Positions 24,623 to 37,400 of a stretch of 64,000 nucleotides of DNA are shown one piece after another. The position numbers were made by a program, and so were the translations under genes. Each line of letters opens with the position of its first letter. Positions within the stretch are counted from its first letter, which is position 1. The notes below the pieces were generated by a model. It was not told the DNA's origin. It was given only the letters and a program-made list of their open reading frames with translations, and ran no database searches. The stretch lies in assembly GCF_000165425.1 (NCBI RefSeq), contig NW_001799635.1, positions 62,001-126,000 of the forward strand, in the 5' to 3' direction. This DNA comes from Paramecium tetraurelia. Taxonomy: Eukaryota; Ciliophora; Oligohymenophorea; Peniculida; Parameciidae.

Positions 24623-26348
24623 TAATAGTCAATTAATTATAATACAACAAACTATATAAATACAGATCTTAATAAATAATAGTTAAAATAAGAATCTCAT
24701 TTCTTTCAAAATAAAATTAAATAATATATTAAAAAAATAACAGGGAAATAAGTTAATTCAAGAATTGAATATTTATGTCTTATCTAATAAAAATTAAAAG
24801 ATAATATTGATTCCAATTACTTGTCACAATCAAAATAATCATTAAAAAATGAAATGTGGAAAGCTGCTTATTAAGAGAGAAGAATTTAAAGTCATCAAAT
24901 TTTCGTATAGTATATGACAAAAATGGTTGAATTCATTTTTGAATACTTAACAATTGTTGAAACAGTATTTTAACAAATCAAAATGAGATACAAATCTTCC
25001 AATAATTCATTTGAAATGATTCTTAACTATTGCAACAATTTATCAATACAATTAGATTACTACACAACCTATAGTTATGTTTAACCATAGTAAAAATTCT
25101 TGAGTAGACTATTCACCAATTAAACAAAATAGTAAATAAAAAATGGTTAAAAAATGAAAAAATCAACCAAATCAAGTAACTAAAATGAAAATGCAGAAAC
25201 TCAAAATTAACAACAGAAGGAGGAGAAGGAAGATGTACAATTCTACCATCAAGAGCTATGCTAAAACTTTAATAATCTCGAGAGTGAATATTAATTGCAT
25301 ACAAATAATATCCAAATATTAAAGAACAATTTGAAAGGAGAATTAAGAGATAAATTAATAATATGCCAATAAATGAATCAATAAAAGATATCTGATTATT
25401 TGATGTAGGTTCAAGGTTAAAGAAATATCACTTTTGAGGCAGTCGAACAATTTTACAAGAGTTTCATCCAATATGAATAAATCTATTCTTAAAATGTAGA
25501 AGCAGCCTTTGAGGGAGGACAACAGATAAAAGATATCTACAATGAAGAATACAGAATGTATTGTAAATAATTAATTAAATTTAGATTATTTTAAATCCCT
25601 CATAAGATAATAGTAATAGTTTGGATTATTTACAACATATATTCTTAAAGAAATATCCCAATTTGAATACACACGAATAGAATTCCTTTAGAAAGCATTC
25701 ACACAATTAGCTGCCGAATTGGGAAAGTATTTTCAATTTCCAAACTAAAAAGCAATTAATTTCTCAAATCCATTAATATTATAATAGGCAAAGACAGCAT
25801 TTGACATAAATTAATTATTAACATCTGAATAGCTTGTAATAATCAAGAAATACTCAGGAATACCTCTACAGAATAACATTTCCACAGATATATATTCAGC
25901 ATTTGCTTCAAATTTCACAAGTAAGTAATATTCAAATTTTAGTACCTTCCCCCGAATCTCTTATGTCATTGTCTCCTTTGATTCTAAAAAAGTATGATGT
26001 TAAAAGGGATGTGGCATGGGAAAGATCATTAAGTTTTGGCAAAGACTTTGTGCCAACCAGTTTCATAATAACTGTTGATGGGTTTCTGCTATTTTATGAT
26101 ACAGATTGGAAGGAACAGAATAATGAGGAGCCAATTTAATGTCATAATTTCATGGTCATAAATGAAGTATTTAATGTGATATAATTCAACAGTTAGCGAT
26201 AAAGGAGAGATAAAGTGATGAGAATGTCGTAGAGTTGATTGTGAAGAAGCAAGGGAAACTGTTTGATACACATAAGAAATAAATATTAATGATGAATGAT
26301 GTAATGGAGAAGGAATCCCTAAAATTATTACTAAATTAATTTAAATGA
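23890..26348 (+). CDS. Large coiled-coil protein with 49-residue polyglutamine tract and PH-like C-terminus
   Basis: Encodes 777 aa. Introns are 24059–24087, 24255–24280, 25563–25584, 25921–25942 and 26167–26192. Residues 1 to about 170 are helical (AH/BAR- or SNARE-like spacing of Gln and hydrophobics). A 49-Gln run follows (24482–24628), then a helical region with motifs such as YMTKMVEFIFEYLTIVE and YCNNLSIQLDYY. The C-terminal 120 residues (VPTSFIITVDGFLLFYDT, NVVELIVKKQGKLFDT) look PH-like. The helical-bundle plus PH layout suggests a membrane-binding BAR–PH-like protein; this is inference. The start lies only 9 bp from the divergent NEK–IFT57 start, so a later ATG (near 23970) is possible. 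Confidence 0.77.
24482..24628 (+). repeat. Trinucleotide (TAA)n microsatellite encoding polyglutamine
   Basis: 147 bp of uninterrupted in-frame TAA codons with a few CAA and one final TAG. Under the ciliate code this is 49 consecutive glutamines. On the other strand, or in the shifted frames, it looks like poly-Leu, poly-Ile or poly-Asn, so standard-code gene finders will mis-call it. Confidence 0.95.
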
Positions 26349-26399
26349 TTTATTATGAAAATAAATGATACTTAAAATAAATATGGAATAAATAGACCA

Positions 26400-27775
26400 T
26401 CATTATCTTGATAAAATATATTGAGCATTTGTTGGTTAGTTAACATATTAATTATACTAAACTTGTTAAGACTATTCCAAATTGGAGTTTTGATTGTAAT
26501 AATAGTTATTGTAACCTGACAAGTTATCTTGACTGAAGGCCATTTAAGAAGCATTCTATTTTCTTTCAAATTATAAAAGTAAATCTTATTATTGATTTTG
26601 AGATGGTTATTCATTGGGACTTTAGTAATTCTTCGATCTCATTTGGATTGGGGTTGACGCTCTAACGCTTTGGTCTATAGAGTTCTATTAGAATTATGAT
26701 TAAGGTTATTGTATTTATGAAGGTTTGAAGCTCATAAGTAAGGCTTTGTTTTACGTGGGTTAAATTTTAGGTGGTGCATATGTTTCTTAGTTTTAAGTAG
26801 TTTCATTTTGATATTACTATTTAGAAAAATACTCTTATTTATCAGAGAGATTGTAATCTTTAGATGTAGAGTTTAATTTGAGTTTATGTTATTCAGGTTT
26901 GAAAATGAAATCGTCTCCATCATTGATTTAGTCTTTGCCCAACAATTAATCCAATTGCTAATCATGATTGAGAACATATTCTTGAAATCCATCTCTTGGT
27001 GGTTACAATTCCTTGATTAATTCTTTGCTTGGGAAGATAGCATCGCTGAACTCATCCTTTTATAAGATCTAGTCTTCATTCCTATTGAATCTCTTTAGAA
27101 ACATGTTGTATTCCTACTGAGTTAAGGATTGAATTTCGAATTTATTTAACAATTAATCCAAACATCGTTTATCAATAACAGGCAAATTACCCGCAACGTA
27201 CTTAAACACGGTTGTGAATTTCCACTCTACTAACTGAGCTAAATTCATTTTCTCTATTTCAATAGTTCTTAAATAATCGATCTCTTTATAAATCAACTTA
27301 GCCACAAACTCCTCTAAGTAAAATGACAGTTTGTCTATAAGTTATTAATATTCATTCATACATTTCCCTGCTTCCGAATACAATTTTCTGACTATGCATT
27401 ACATAGCTGCATCTCTATCATATCTGGGGACTATGAATTCAAGGAATAATTGGTATCTTAATTTATCATCCCCTTTACTCCATGTGAAGATCCAGAAATC
27501 ACAAAACTTTTAGTGTACACTGCATCCATTCTTACACATGAATCGAAAGATATCTTGTGAAGTAATATATCCTTTCATGTTTGAATCAATAGCTCTAAAT
27601 GCATCACTGATATCAAATCGGATATTCTCTGCTAATGTTATTTTCAATTCCTCAACCTAAAATAAACAACATTTAAAACTTCTCTTTCTGTGACTAAAAT
27701 AGTTCGAATAATGGTTATGAGTTTTTCACCTATTTTTCGTTGATGTTCATTTTCTGTGACTGTTGGGCTTAACAT
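26400..27775 (-). CDS. EF-hand-like protein with Q/N-rich tail
   Basis: Encodes 450 aa with one intron, 27657–27679 (23 nt). Residues 50–120 contain a degenerate EF-hand pair: DISDAFRAIDSNMKGYITSQ has the spacing of a calcium loop (D-S-N-K-Y) followed by an F-rich second hand. Residues 140–280 are helical (second EF-like region LTQQEYNMFLKRFNRNEDQ). The C-terminal 150 residues are Gln/Asn/Ser-rich and probably disordered. Similar proteins occur in ciliate basal-body and axonemal proteomes, but no orthologue is claimed. The stop is 51 bp from the convergent polyQ gene. Confidence 0.76.
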
Positions 27776-27921
27776 TTATTTTAAAATGAATTATTAAATA
27801 AATTCTTATAATCATTAACTATTATATCTATGGTATATTAAAGAGATATTTAACTCAATTATTTGAATTATTATTGACGAGGATTTTAGAGATAAAATAA
27901 AAATGTAATTTAATAAAACTA

Positions 27922-29736
27922 TCATATATAAGGATGTTTTTGATTTTTGAAATCAACTTATTTGATCAATTCTACATGATGTTGAAATTTCAATTCTAAA
28001 TCTTCTATTTTGTGAATGTAAATTTGAGGATCTTCATCTTAATGAGATTCTAACCATTCTTCCTAACGAGCAAACTCATCCAAAATTAATCTTTTGTAGT
28101 TGTATATCAATGATTCAAATTTATTCTTTGCTTCTTTCTTTTATCGAACTATTTCTTGATTATTCTTTTCCCTCTCAGATTCTTCAATTAATCTCTAGAT
28201 TTCTTCATCTTGAAGAGTGACCGATTCAAATTACACTACAACATTACGTTTTTATTGACCCTCTGTTGATATAACCAATTAATGATTTCCATCAATTAAA
28301 AAAGATATCGTAATTTCTCCTTATTACTCAATATTATCAGTATCTATATTAAAATGTCCTAATTTTCTCTAATTTTCTTTATTATATGAGATATCTCCCT
28401 CATATAGCAAGACTTCTAATTTTTTTTTATACGCCTATTAAATTTTGATCTTTTGTTACCCCATAACTGGAATATGTACATTTTTTTTAATCAGATAATA
28501 CTCATATTAACCATTTATTCCTATTCCTAAATTATAAGGAGTTACATCAATAAGCAACCATTCCCCACATTTTTAAGATTATTTCTTTAGAAGTGCACCC
28601 ATGAATGCAGCCCCTAAAACAGCTGCTTCATCCTTATCTATTGAGTTGTACAACTATTTTCCATTGAAATATTCTTTCAATAATTCCTAAATCTTCGGAA
28701 TTCGAGATGATCCTCCAACCAGAATAATCTAATTTAGGGAATTTTAAGTTAAGCAGCCTTCCTTAAGAACTTCCTCCACATAAGATATGCATCTTTTAAA
28801 TAAGTCTTAACAGATCATTTCAAATGTTTCTCTGGTGATTTGGATACTAAGATTTTTATCCTAAGCAATGAACTCTACCTCAATAGTAGTTTGATTCACA
28901 CTTGATAAGGTTTCTTTAGATTTTTAACATTGAATCTTCAATCTACTCATAGCTCGTGCATTTTATCTTAAATCAATACCATACTATTATTAAAACATCT
29001 AACAACAATGATTTACTAAGAGATTATCGAATTCTTCACCTCCCAAGTTCCTGTTTCCTGATGTTGATGTTATTTCTATTATTGAAAACTCAATATCACC
29101 AGCACTAACTGTTATGGATCCTCCTCCAAGATTGAAAATTAAAATTGTTCTTAGATTTATATTCTAAAGATTCATTCCGTAAGCAAAGTAGGCTGCAGTT
29201 GAATCAATTATGATCCTCAAGATCCTCAAACCAGAGATCAATCCAGCATCCTCAATAGCACGTTTAGAACAGAAATTCAAATTGCAAGAGGTTGTTATGA
29301 CGGCTTAATTAACTTTATGACCTAGATGTATTTCTGCAGCGGTTTTCATTTTACTAAGAATCATTGAACATACTTCTTCTGGATGCAATCTCAATTATTC
29401 CTACTTCTATTAAACAACTATTTTGGGTCTGTCATGTTCATCAGACTCAACTTTGAAGAGTAGATTTTAAATTTCTTCTTGGACAATTTTATCACTAAAT
29501 CTTCTTCCCATCAATCTCATTACATTATATATAGTATTGGTAGGATTTTTAGCTTGTTAATTTAATGCTGCTTCCCCAATTAGTATTTCATTATCTACAA
29601 AGGCCACATATGAAGGAGTAAACTTATTCCCAAATTCATTGGCTATGAGTTCAAATTGATCATTTATCATCACTCCAACTCTGGAGTATTTCAATCCCAA
29701 ATCAATTCCTATTGCTATTTCTGATTATTATTTCAT
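27922..29736 (-). CDS. Divergent Hsp70-like protein lacking ATPase residues
   Basis: An intronless 604-aa protein with the full Hsp70 layout. The nucleotide domain runs from GIDLG to [10 protein letters not shown], with linker-type DVTPYNLGI, a beta-rich substrate domain, then a helical lid. There is no EEVD tail, signal peptide or HDEL. Compared with Hsc70, key catalytic positions differ: T13 and T14 are Leu-15 and Lys-16, K71 is Met-73 ([10 protein letters not shown]), E175 is Asp-178 ([10 protein letters not shown]), D199 is Asn-202 and T204 is Ser-207 (FNLGGGS). The fold-defining glycines are kept. This suggests a non-hydrolysing, possibly scaffold or co-chaperone-like Hsp70. Confidence 0.9.
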
Positions 29737-29992
29737 TTAATAATTGATATTTATTTTTTAATTATCAAACTATTATATTACAAAAATTGAATTATTAAGG
29801 AAATATCATTTTTCTCTTAAATATATATTTATTAAATTGATGAATTGATGAATTGTTTTTATTTGAATTTCTTCTTTTTAAAAATGAAAATATAGACTTT
29901 CATTAAAATATAAGCACAATTACAATACATTTCACATCAATATAAATCACAATTCAATTATATAAATTTACAATTAATTAAAAACATAGCAA

Positions 29993-30709
29993 ATGGGTAT
30001 TTAATGTTTTAAATGCTAAAATGAAGAATAATAAATTATCACTTAAAGTGATGTTAGTAATTATATTCAATAGAAAAATACGTAAAATTAGCCAAAAAAA
30101 GATGACAAAGCATAAATTAATGATAATATGAGTATATCTTAACACTCATATTTTGGCCCATCGAAATAATAGTACGAATGTTAATGGAATCCAAATATCT
30201 GTATTACTGCAAAGAATGATTCCAATTTAGAGGCTTTTGATGAATCATAAATTTAGACCAATCAAAACATTAGGACAGCCAACCCAGAATAACAACGATA
30301 ACTCATTTCATTCATTTACTCAGATCAGACCATTCCAACTATGCGTTAATTGTTATAAGTGTCAGAACAACTAATTATGGGTAAAATCTGCTAAAAACAT
30401 AAGCACAATTAAAATCATCAAACTAGAACTAAATCAGAGAATGTAATTAATAGAAGATAAAATTTAGAAAAAAACTTTTTAGACTCTAAACTAATTAACA
30501 AAGAATTGAGAAATGAGAAATATAAAATGTTTTCTCATAAAAGTATAAAATAAATTCATCCAAAATATATGTAACATAAAAATAAGGCTCTTCAAATTTT
30601 TATTAATGGTTAAGTGTTACAGAAAAGTTTTACTCCTACTTCTTAACAGTCTATTAGATGTAAATCAATGAGTCCTGCTCCAAATAAAGTTAGACTTTTT
30701 ATGATTTGA
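29993..30709 (+). CDS. Probable N-myristoylated/palmitoylated small protein
   Basis: A single-exon 238-aa protein. It begins MGIQCFKCQNEEQQ: Gly-2 for myristoylation plus Cys-5 and Cys-8 for palmitoylation, the layout of dually acylated membrane-anchored proteins. The rest is basic and Asn/Gln-rich with one helical segment (SDQTIPTMRQLLQVSEQL). No domain recognised. Likely membrane-tethered, possibly cortical or ciliary, by analogy with other ciliate MGxxC proteins. The ORF is continuous to a single TGA, and no splice site gives a better frame. Confidence 0.75.
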
Positions 30710-31407
30710 TATTTCGTAAGAATATAAATTCATTAATTAATAATTAAGTATTGTGTCTATTATTATAATATTAAAATTTAATTTTAATATAGGCATTTTA
30801 TATTCTTGATTTATTCAATTTCTTAGTGACCATGATAAATTCTTTAATTGTAACGATTTTTATTTCTTTTACAAATTACTGAGTACTTTATACCAATAGC
30901 TTCTTATAAATCAGATATCTTAAATAAAAAATCTCAAAATCACAATTAAGGAGATCAGGAGTAAATGGACAATGTTTTAGGAAAATTGTATTTATAAATT
31001 ATATTTCATCTAAAATTTTATGAATCATAAGAATATTGTTATAAATTTCTAAATTGAAAAATAAATAACTTGATAGATTAAATGCAAAATATATCTATTA
31101 AAAAATCCTTATTATATGTAAAATTTCATATATCATGTTCATTATAACAACGGCTTAACCTTAAATTATAAGAAATATTAGAATATAAATTGCTTTTAAA
31201 TTACATATTAAAATGTCTCTAGTTTAAGTTGAGAATATTTATTTGTATTATTTTAAATAACCTAGTCAAAAATTATATTAAAATTCATAAATATATATTT
31301 TATTTAACAGATTTATAGTATTTCTAAGATATAAAATTTGCAATTTTTTAATTATCACCTTTTATATCATGCAACATATTTCAATTAATATTTACATTTC
31401 AAAACAA
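30710..31407. other. Intergenic region, no gene recognised
   Basis: About 700 bp, extremely AT-rich, upstream of the giant surface-protein gene. No coding frame or RNA gene recognised. It probably contains the 5' regulatory region of the gene starting at 31408. Confidence 0.5.
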
Positions 31408-34400
31408 ATGTAATTGTTTTCAATACTGTTTCTGATTTTGATGTGAGATTTTTGCAATATATTTAGCTTTGAAGTCAATGCTTAGGATTGTGTCAACAAA
31501 TTTGAAATATTAAAAGGTGCCTATGATTAGATAAGTAATTATGTTGATACAACCAACTATTAAACTTAAGAGGCTTATTCTTATTCATTCTGGATCAAGT
31601 ATGCCAATCTCGATCCAAAATTTAAAATTAATGAAGCTAAAGATGGTTAAAATTGGTGCAGCGGATATACATATATTATTTGGTCGTAAGTCATAGGTTT
31701 TGGATTTTAAAAGACATCTTTGTTAGATTTACACATTTGGAAAGACGTTTGCGAATTCAACTTTTATTATGGTGAAATCGATGCTTATAAACCATTTATA
31801 GTAACGATCTAATAGGATCCATAAATGCTGGATAGTCAATGGATTTATTTTATGATATCATATTTACCAAATGAAAAAAATATAGTTATTTAGAAGAATT
31901 CTGATATTACGATTCTGAATGTTCAAACTATTTATTCAGGAAATGCCTAAACTACATTAGGATGGGATGGAGGTTTTGTATTTTAATTATTTATACTTAG
32001 ATTGTAATTGGGAATTCATTTAAATGGGTCGAAACCTTCCCTGGGTATTTGACTAACTAAGTCTATTATGACAAGTAAAAAATGTCAAATGACATGTAAT
32101 ACCAAGGTTTTTTAAATTGCAAGCCTAAGGAGGTTAGCTAACCCATAAGTAAAATATATGTAGATGGATTATAATAATATAATTCAGGACTTGTGATAGT
32201 GGATAAACTCTTGTTGCTTGGTTCAAAATATTTTATTCATAGTTGGGTAAAGTTGAACCTTGATTAAGTAACTATTACAAATCCACTTTCTTAATTACTA
32301 ATGAGAATAACTATTAATTCATATTACAACGATATTAAATATGAGGGAGACAGGACATTTTATTATAAATATAACATTTATAAATAGGATGTATAAAGTT
32401 CAAACATTTATGTTGAAACCTCTCATTATAAAATACCATTTTAGTGTTACAAATCTAATTCAATACAGGGAGAAGTTAATGACTTTGAGAAATGGTTATA
32501 TGAGGATGAATAGCTCTATAATTTGGTTTAAGAGTGGCACTTTTTTATTTTTGAGCAGGGAGGAGGAGAGAGTTTGGAAGAAAACTCTTGCTTCTATTTA
32601 TATTTAAAGTCTAGGACCTAACCAATAAAGCATTGCTTTGGAAGTGAGAATCAAAGGAATCAATATTCAAATGGATACTATTTCATATATATCGGATAAG
32701 ATGATTTTATCAGTAAGAAATTGGTTGGTTCAATTTCAGACTTTACTATTAAGTACAATTATAATGAAGTATAAGAGACCAAGATGAGTATAAATATCAA
32801 TCATTTTAGTTTGTCATTTCTCATGTTCAACCTGTGATGGACCAACAGCAAACGATTGTCTAAGTTGTGATAGTTAATAAAATCGGCTCTTTGATTCTAT
32901 TAACAGATCATGTGTCTGTTTAAAACACTATATGCAAGTTGAGAAGAATAAGAATTGTCTATCAATCAAGACCATTTTCCCTTTTTCAGAAGAAAATCAA
33001 ATAACTACAATCGATGAAGAGGCTTGTAATTTCGGGTATTTTAAAATCCCTAAAGATGATGGATTTATATGTAAAAAATGGTAATCAATTTAAAATTAAT
33101 TTAGTCCATTTGAAATTATTACTCATATTTATTGTTTAGATTGTTATGAATATCCAAATCAATGGTATTTGAATACTATATGTACTATTGATTTTCTGCA
33201 ACAAGACAGAACTTAGGATCAAGGCTACATCTTATACGAAAGAAGTGAATATGAATATGAAGTCTTTCTACTTGATATTGAAGATAATTTGAAATACTTC
33301 GAGTAATATAAGTACATTTGCAGTGAATCTGATATACGATTAGGATTTAGGAATTGTGTTTAACTCAAAATTCCTAATTTGAAATAAGAAACATTTGTAG
33401 AGTGCACTTCCAATTATTATTATGAGAACGGAGATTGCATTTAATGTCAAACTAATTGCTTACAATGTCAATCCAAAAATTAATGCGATCTTTGCAATTC
33501 ATAATGGTATACCCAGAAAGGAGAATGTTTTCAATGTCCTCTAAATTGCCTTTCATGTTAATACGATGAATAATTATAGGATGTTCTCTGTCAATCTTGC
33601 ACATAGTACAAATTTATTTACTATTAAGAAAATTTACATTAATCAGAGGAACTTGTTAACAATGTGGGAACTATTGTCAGACTTGTATAGAGGATTTCGA
33701 CACTGAGACACAATAATACTTAAATAGATGTTTATAATGCATAGATACTTAAAAATATTATATATCAATAACAGGAAGATATTGTTTAGAAAATACTATT
33801 GAAAATTGCATTTATGCTTACGAATACATTTAAATAGATGATTTAATGATTAGTACTTTGGATTATAAATTTTAAACTAATTCCTAAATTACACCTATAA
33901 TTAGTTGTGCTAGATGCAAAGATTATTTTGGAGTTGATGAAACCAATTAGTGTTAAGACATAACCAATTTTAATTTTAATAATTGTGTGTTTTCAGCTTA
34001 TCTTGATACAATCGAAAATTAGGTTTGTATCATTGGATCAGAAAGTAAGCAATCAAACAAATGTTCTTTAATCACTCTATATTGCTAAACCTGTATATAT
34101 TTGAAATCTGTCGAAAAGAACTTCTGTATTGCTTGTTAGAATGGATATTATGCGGATAGATTAACTGGACTATGTTTTTAATGTCCAAAAACCTTATTCT
34201 GTAGTACATGTTATTAATAAATGAAAACCAATCAAGATTATTGGTTAATCAATATAATGAACTATTATGAGACAATCATCAATAAAGATGGATCACATGT
34301 ATTTCGAACTAATGCTCAAAGTTAATCAACTTCTGATTATGAAGTTGTTTGCTCTGCTTGTATCGATTAGTATTAAATGTAAAATAATCAATGTATCAAA

Positions 34401-37400
34401 CAATGTCCAGAGGATTGTGCTTAATGTATCCTATAAGATAATTAATTCGTTTGTCTTAAATGTATATATGAAAGTTAAGGTCGTATGTTAACTATTTTTA
34501 ATAATCAATGCTTAAGATGTCCCTAAAATTGTAAAGTTTGTAGAAATAGATCTCAAGATGAAATTACTGCACTTAATCCATTTTTTTAGGATGAGGATTA
34601 CGTTTTGTATACAAGGCAGTGCTTAATACCTTCTAATGATTAAGTAGTCTATAATAAAGAGTTTGGCATCTTTCAGGAATGCAATCTTGAAGGCTTTTGT
34701 GAAAATAATATGTTATTTTCAATAAACCTATATTGTGATTTTGAGGAATATAAGAATGCGGAGTAATAAAATCAAGATAATTTATAATTTTAGCAAGGGA
34801 ATATGTATTTAAATGATTTATTTAAAAATGATTTTTCTACCCTATCCAATAATTTGCTCTTTTAATATGCAAATCAAGCTTAAATTTCTTCTATAACTTT
34901 TTCAATCATCAGTAAACAACCCCAAAATTGTATCTTGGGTGAAGATTTCATAATATCATAAAACCTTAAAGAGCATATTTTTACCTTAAAGTATTAAATT
35001 ATATTATTTTAGAACTGTAAATATTGAGATTATCGGCGAAAATCTTTTAACATTTAAATTATCTGGCAATTTGCTATTTGTTAACTTTGAAAATATTTTA
35101 TTATAAAATATTAAGTTTGAGGTTGTTCCTTTTCTCAATTAACAACTGAAAATTCAAACCTAATCATTAACTTATCAAAATATCAAATTTTTAGATTTGA
35201 CGTTTATATCATCAATTGGAACTCTTGGATGTTCAATTTAAATTAATAATGCTTAATAATTACTCATACAAAACATTATATTGCAAAATTATAGATAAGA
35301 TGGACCAAATGCATTTTTAGACATTTATTCTTCAGATTAAAAGGGCTCAACATCAATTTTAGATTTTCAATTAATTAATACAGATATTCGAAATTCTTAT
35401 TTATTTAAATTTCAAACTAAGAAAAAACACATAATAGAATTACAGAATCTATTAATTAGTTCTAATTTATTAGATTCTTAATTTATATTCTGTGCTTTGA
35501 CTTCTGGATGCGGAGAAATAAAGATTTCAAATTTCGAATTTACTGAATCAGTAAGTATTAACTCTTTTATATTTTCACTTTAAAAATTTACTGATTCTGA
35601 ATTAAGTAACCTATTAATCAGGAACATAGAACTAGTGGAGTCTATTTTTATCTAATTTATACAAACGTTTACAATCACAAATTTTATTTTTAGGGATTCA
35701 AGAATACTAAATGCTCTATTATTCAAAAATGATTTGCAAGCAGATCTCTAAAAATCTATTTCCATATTTTCAAATCTTCAACTAATATCAAATTCATACA
35801 ATAAGAAATCAAAATTTATTACAATATATCGATATGCTGCCCAAGAATCATCACTAATAGTGTAAAGAGCCAGTTTTCGAGAAAATAATTTAATAGATGA
35901 ATTAATGACAGAAAATTTAAAATAAATCGATTAATCCCTAATCATTTTGTAAAGTGATTAAATTACACTTAATGATGTAATCATACATCAAGGTAATGGT
36001 TTACCTTTAATATCTTTTATTAACTCATAAATTATTAAAATTAATAATTTATATATTACAACTAGTGATGATACAAAGGATTAAATTCAAAAATAGGAAT
36101 TAAGTATATTATAATTAGGGTTGATTATATAGTTTTTTGCAACTGAATAATTATTAATTGATAATCTGACTGTTGAATCAGTATTATTAAGTAACTACCC
36201 TGTAATCAGTTATGAATCAATTACAACTTCAATATCTTAATAGAATGAACTTTTCTTAATTAAAAATTCTTCTTTTTTTTCAAATATTTTAGTTTATGAT
36301 TCAACAAGAAATAGTGTGAGTCTATTAGAATTAATTTCTGAATAAAATATTGTGGTGAGATTTGAAAATGTTAGTTTTAAGAACAATATTTTATACCATA
36401 AAAATCAAGGTTAAAAGCAGAATTCTGCCACTCTACTTTATTTAGATTGTTAAACCTGTACATATCACTTTACTTTCAACTTATTTATTTCCAATATTGT
36501 ACTAAATGCAAGTGTTAGTATCATCTATGCTAACTCAAAAGAAGTAACTATAATTGGCTCTCTATTTTCAAAAAATGGTGTTTACAACGCAGAAATTAAA
36601 AACTAATTGAAAGTTCTTTCTGTAGAGGTAAACAATAAAATGATCAATTAACAGAGTTCGAATGGAATATTTTATTGTTCTTAGCTTAAAATTTATGATA
36701 CATTATTTGAATATTCGAATGCTATTCTAGCTAGCGGATTTTACTTTTTATCATCATCTTCTGGATATCTTGATGTTAAAAGGACAATTTTTTAACATAA
36801 TTACAATTTTATCTCTAGTGATAATTCATAAGGAGGATCAATATATATAGAAGGCAATAGCAATTAGTATTTAATTAATCTTGAAAATAATATATTTAAA
36901 AATATCTCATCAGTATGTGGTGGAGCCTTGCAAATTTAAAATAGTTTAGGTAAATCGATGATATCCATAAAAAACACAACCATTGAAGATGTTAATTCTT
37001 TATATGGTAGTGTTGTCTATGCGGTTTTCTCATAATAAATTTAAAGCCCAGGTCTGATATCTATTTCCAATCTCATTATTAATAATAGTTTCTCTAGCTA
37101 TTTTAAATTTCAAAAGAATCTAATAGAATCAATACCAAATTAAGCAATCGAGAATCTTTTCTAAAATAGGTCAATGTTTTACTCTGAATATGGAAAACTC
37201 TCGATCAACAATATGTATATCTTACAAGCTCATAAAGAAATAATTATTTTGGATTATTTTATAAAAGGACTAACTCTTTAAAATGTTAATATTAAAAATA
37301 CAAATTATTCTTAATATGGATTAATTTTGATTTATCCTAATTTAGGTAAATACATGTATAAATATTTTAGTTTAAAAGACTGAAATTTCAATAAAGGAGT

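Noticed and set aside
24269-24632. Long poly-leucine and poly-isoleucine ORFs on the minus strand
   Set aside because: They are antisense and shifted readings of the (TAA)n polyglutamine tract inside the plus-strand gene at 23890–26348.
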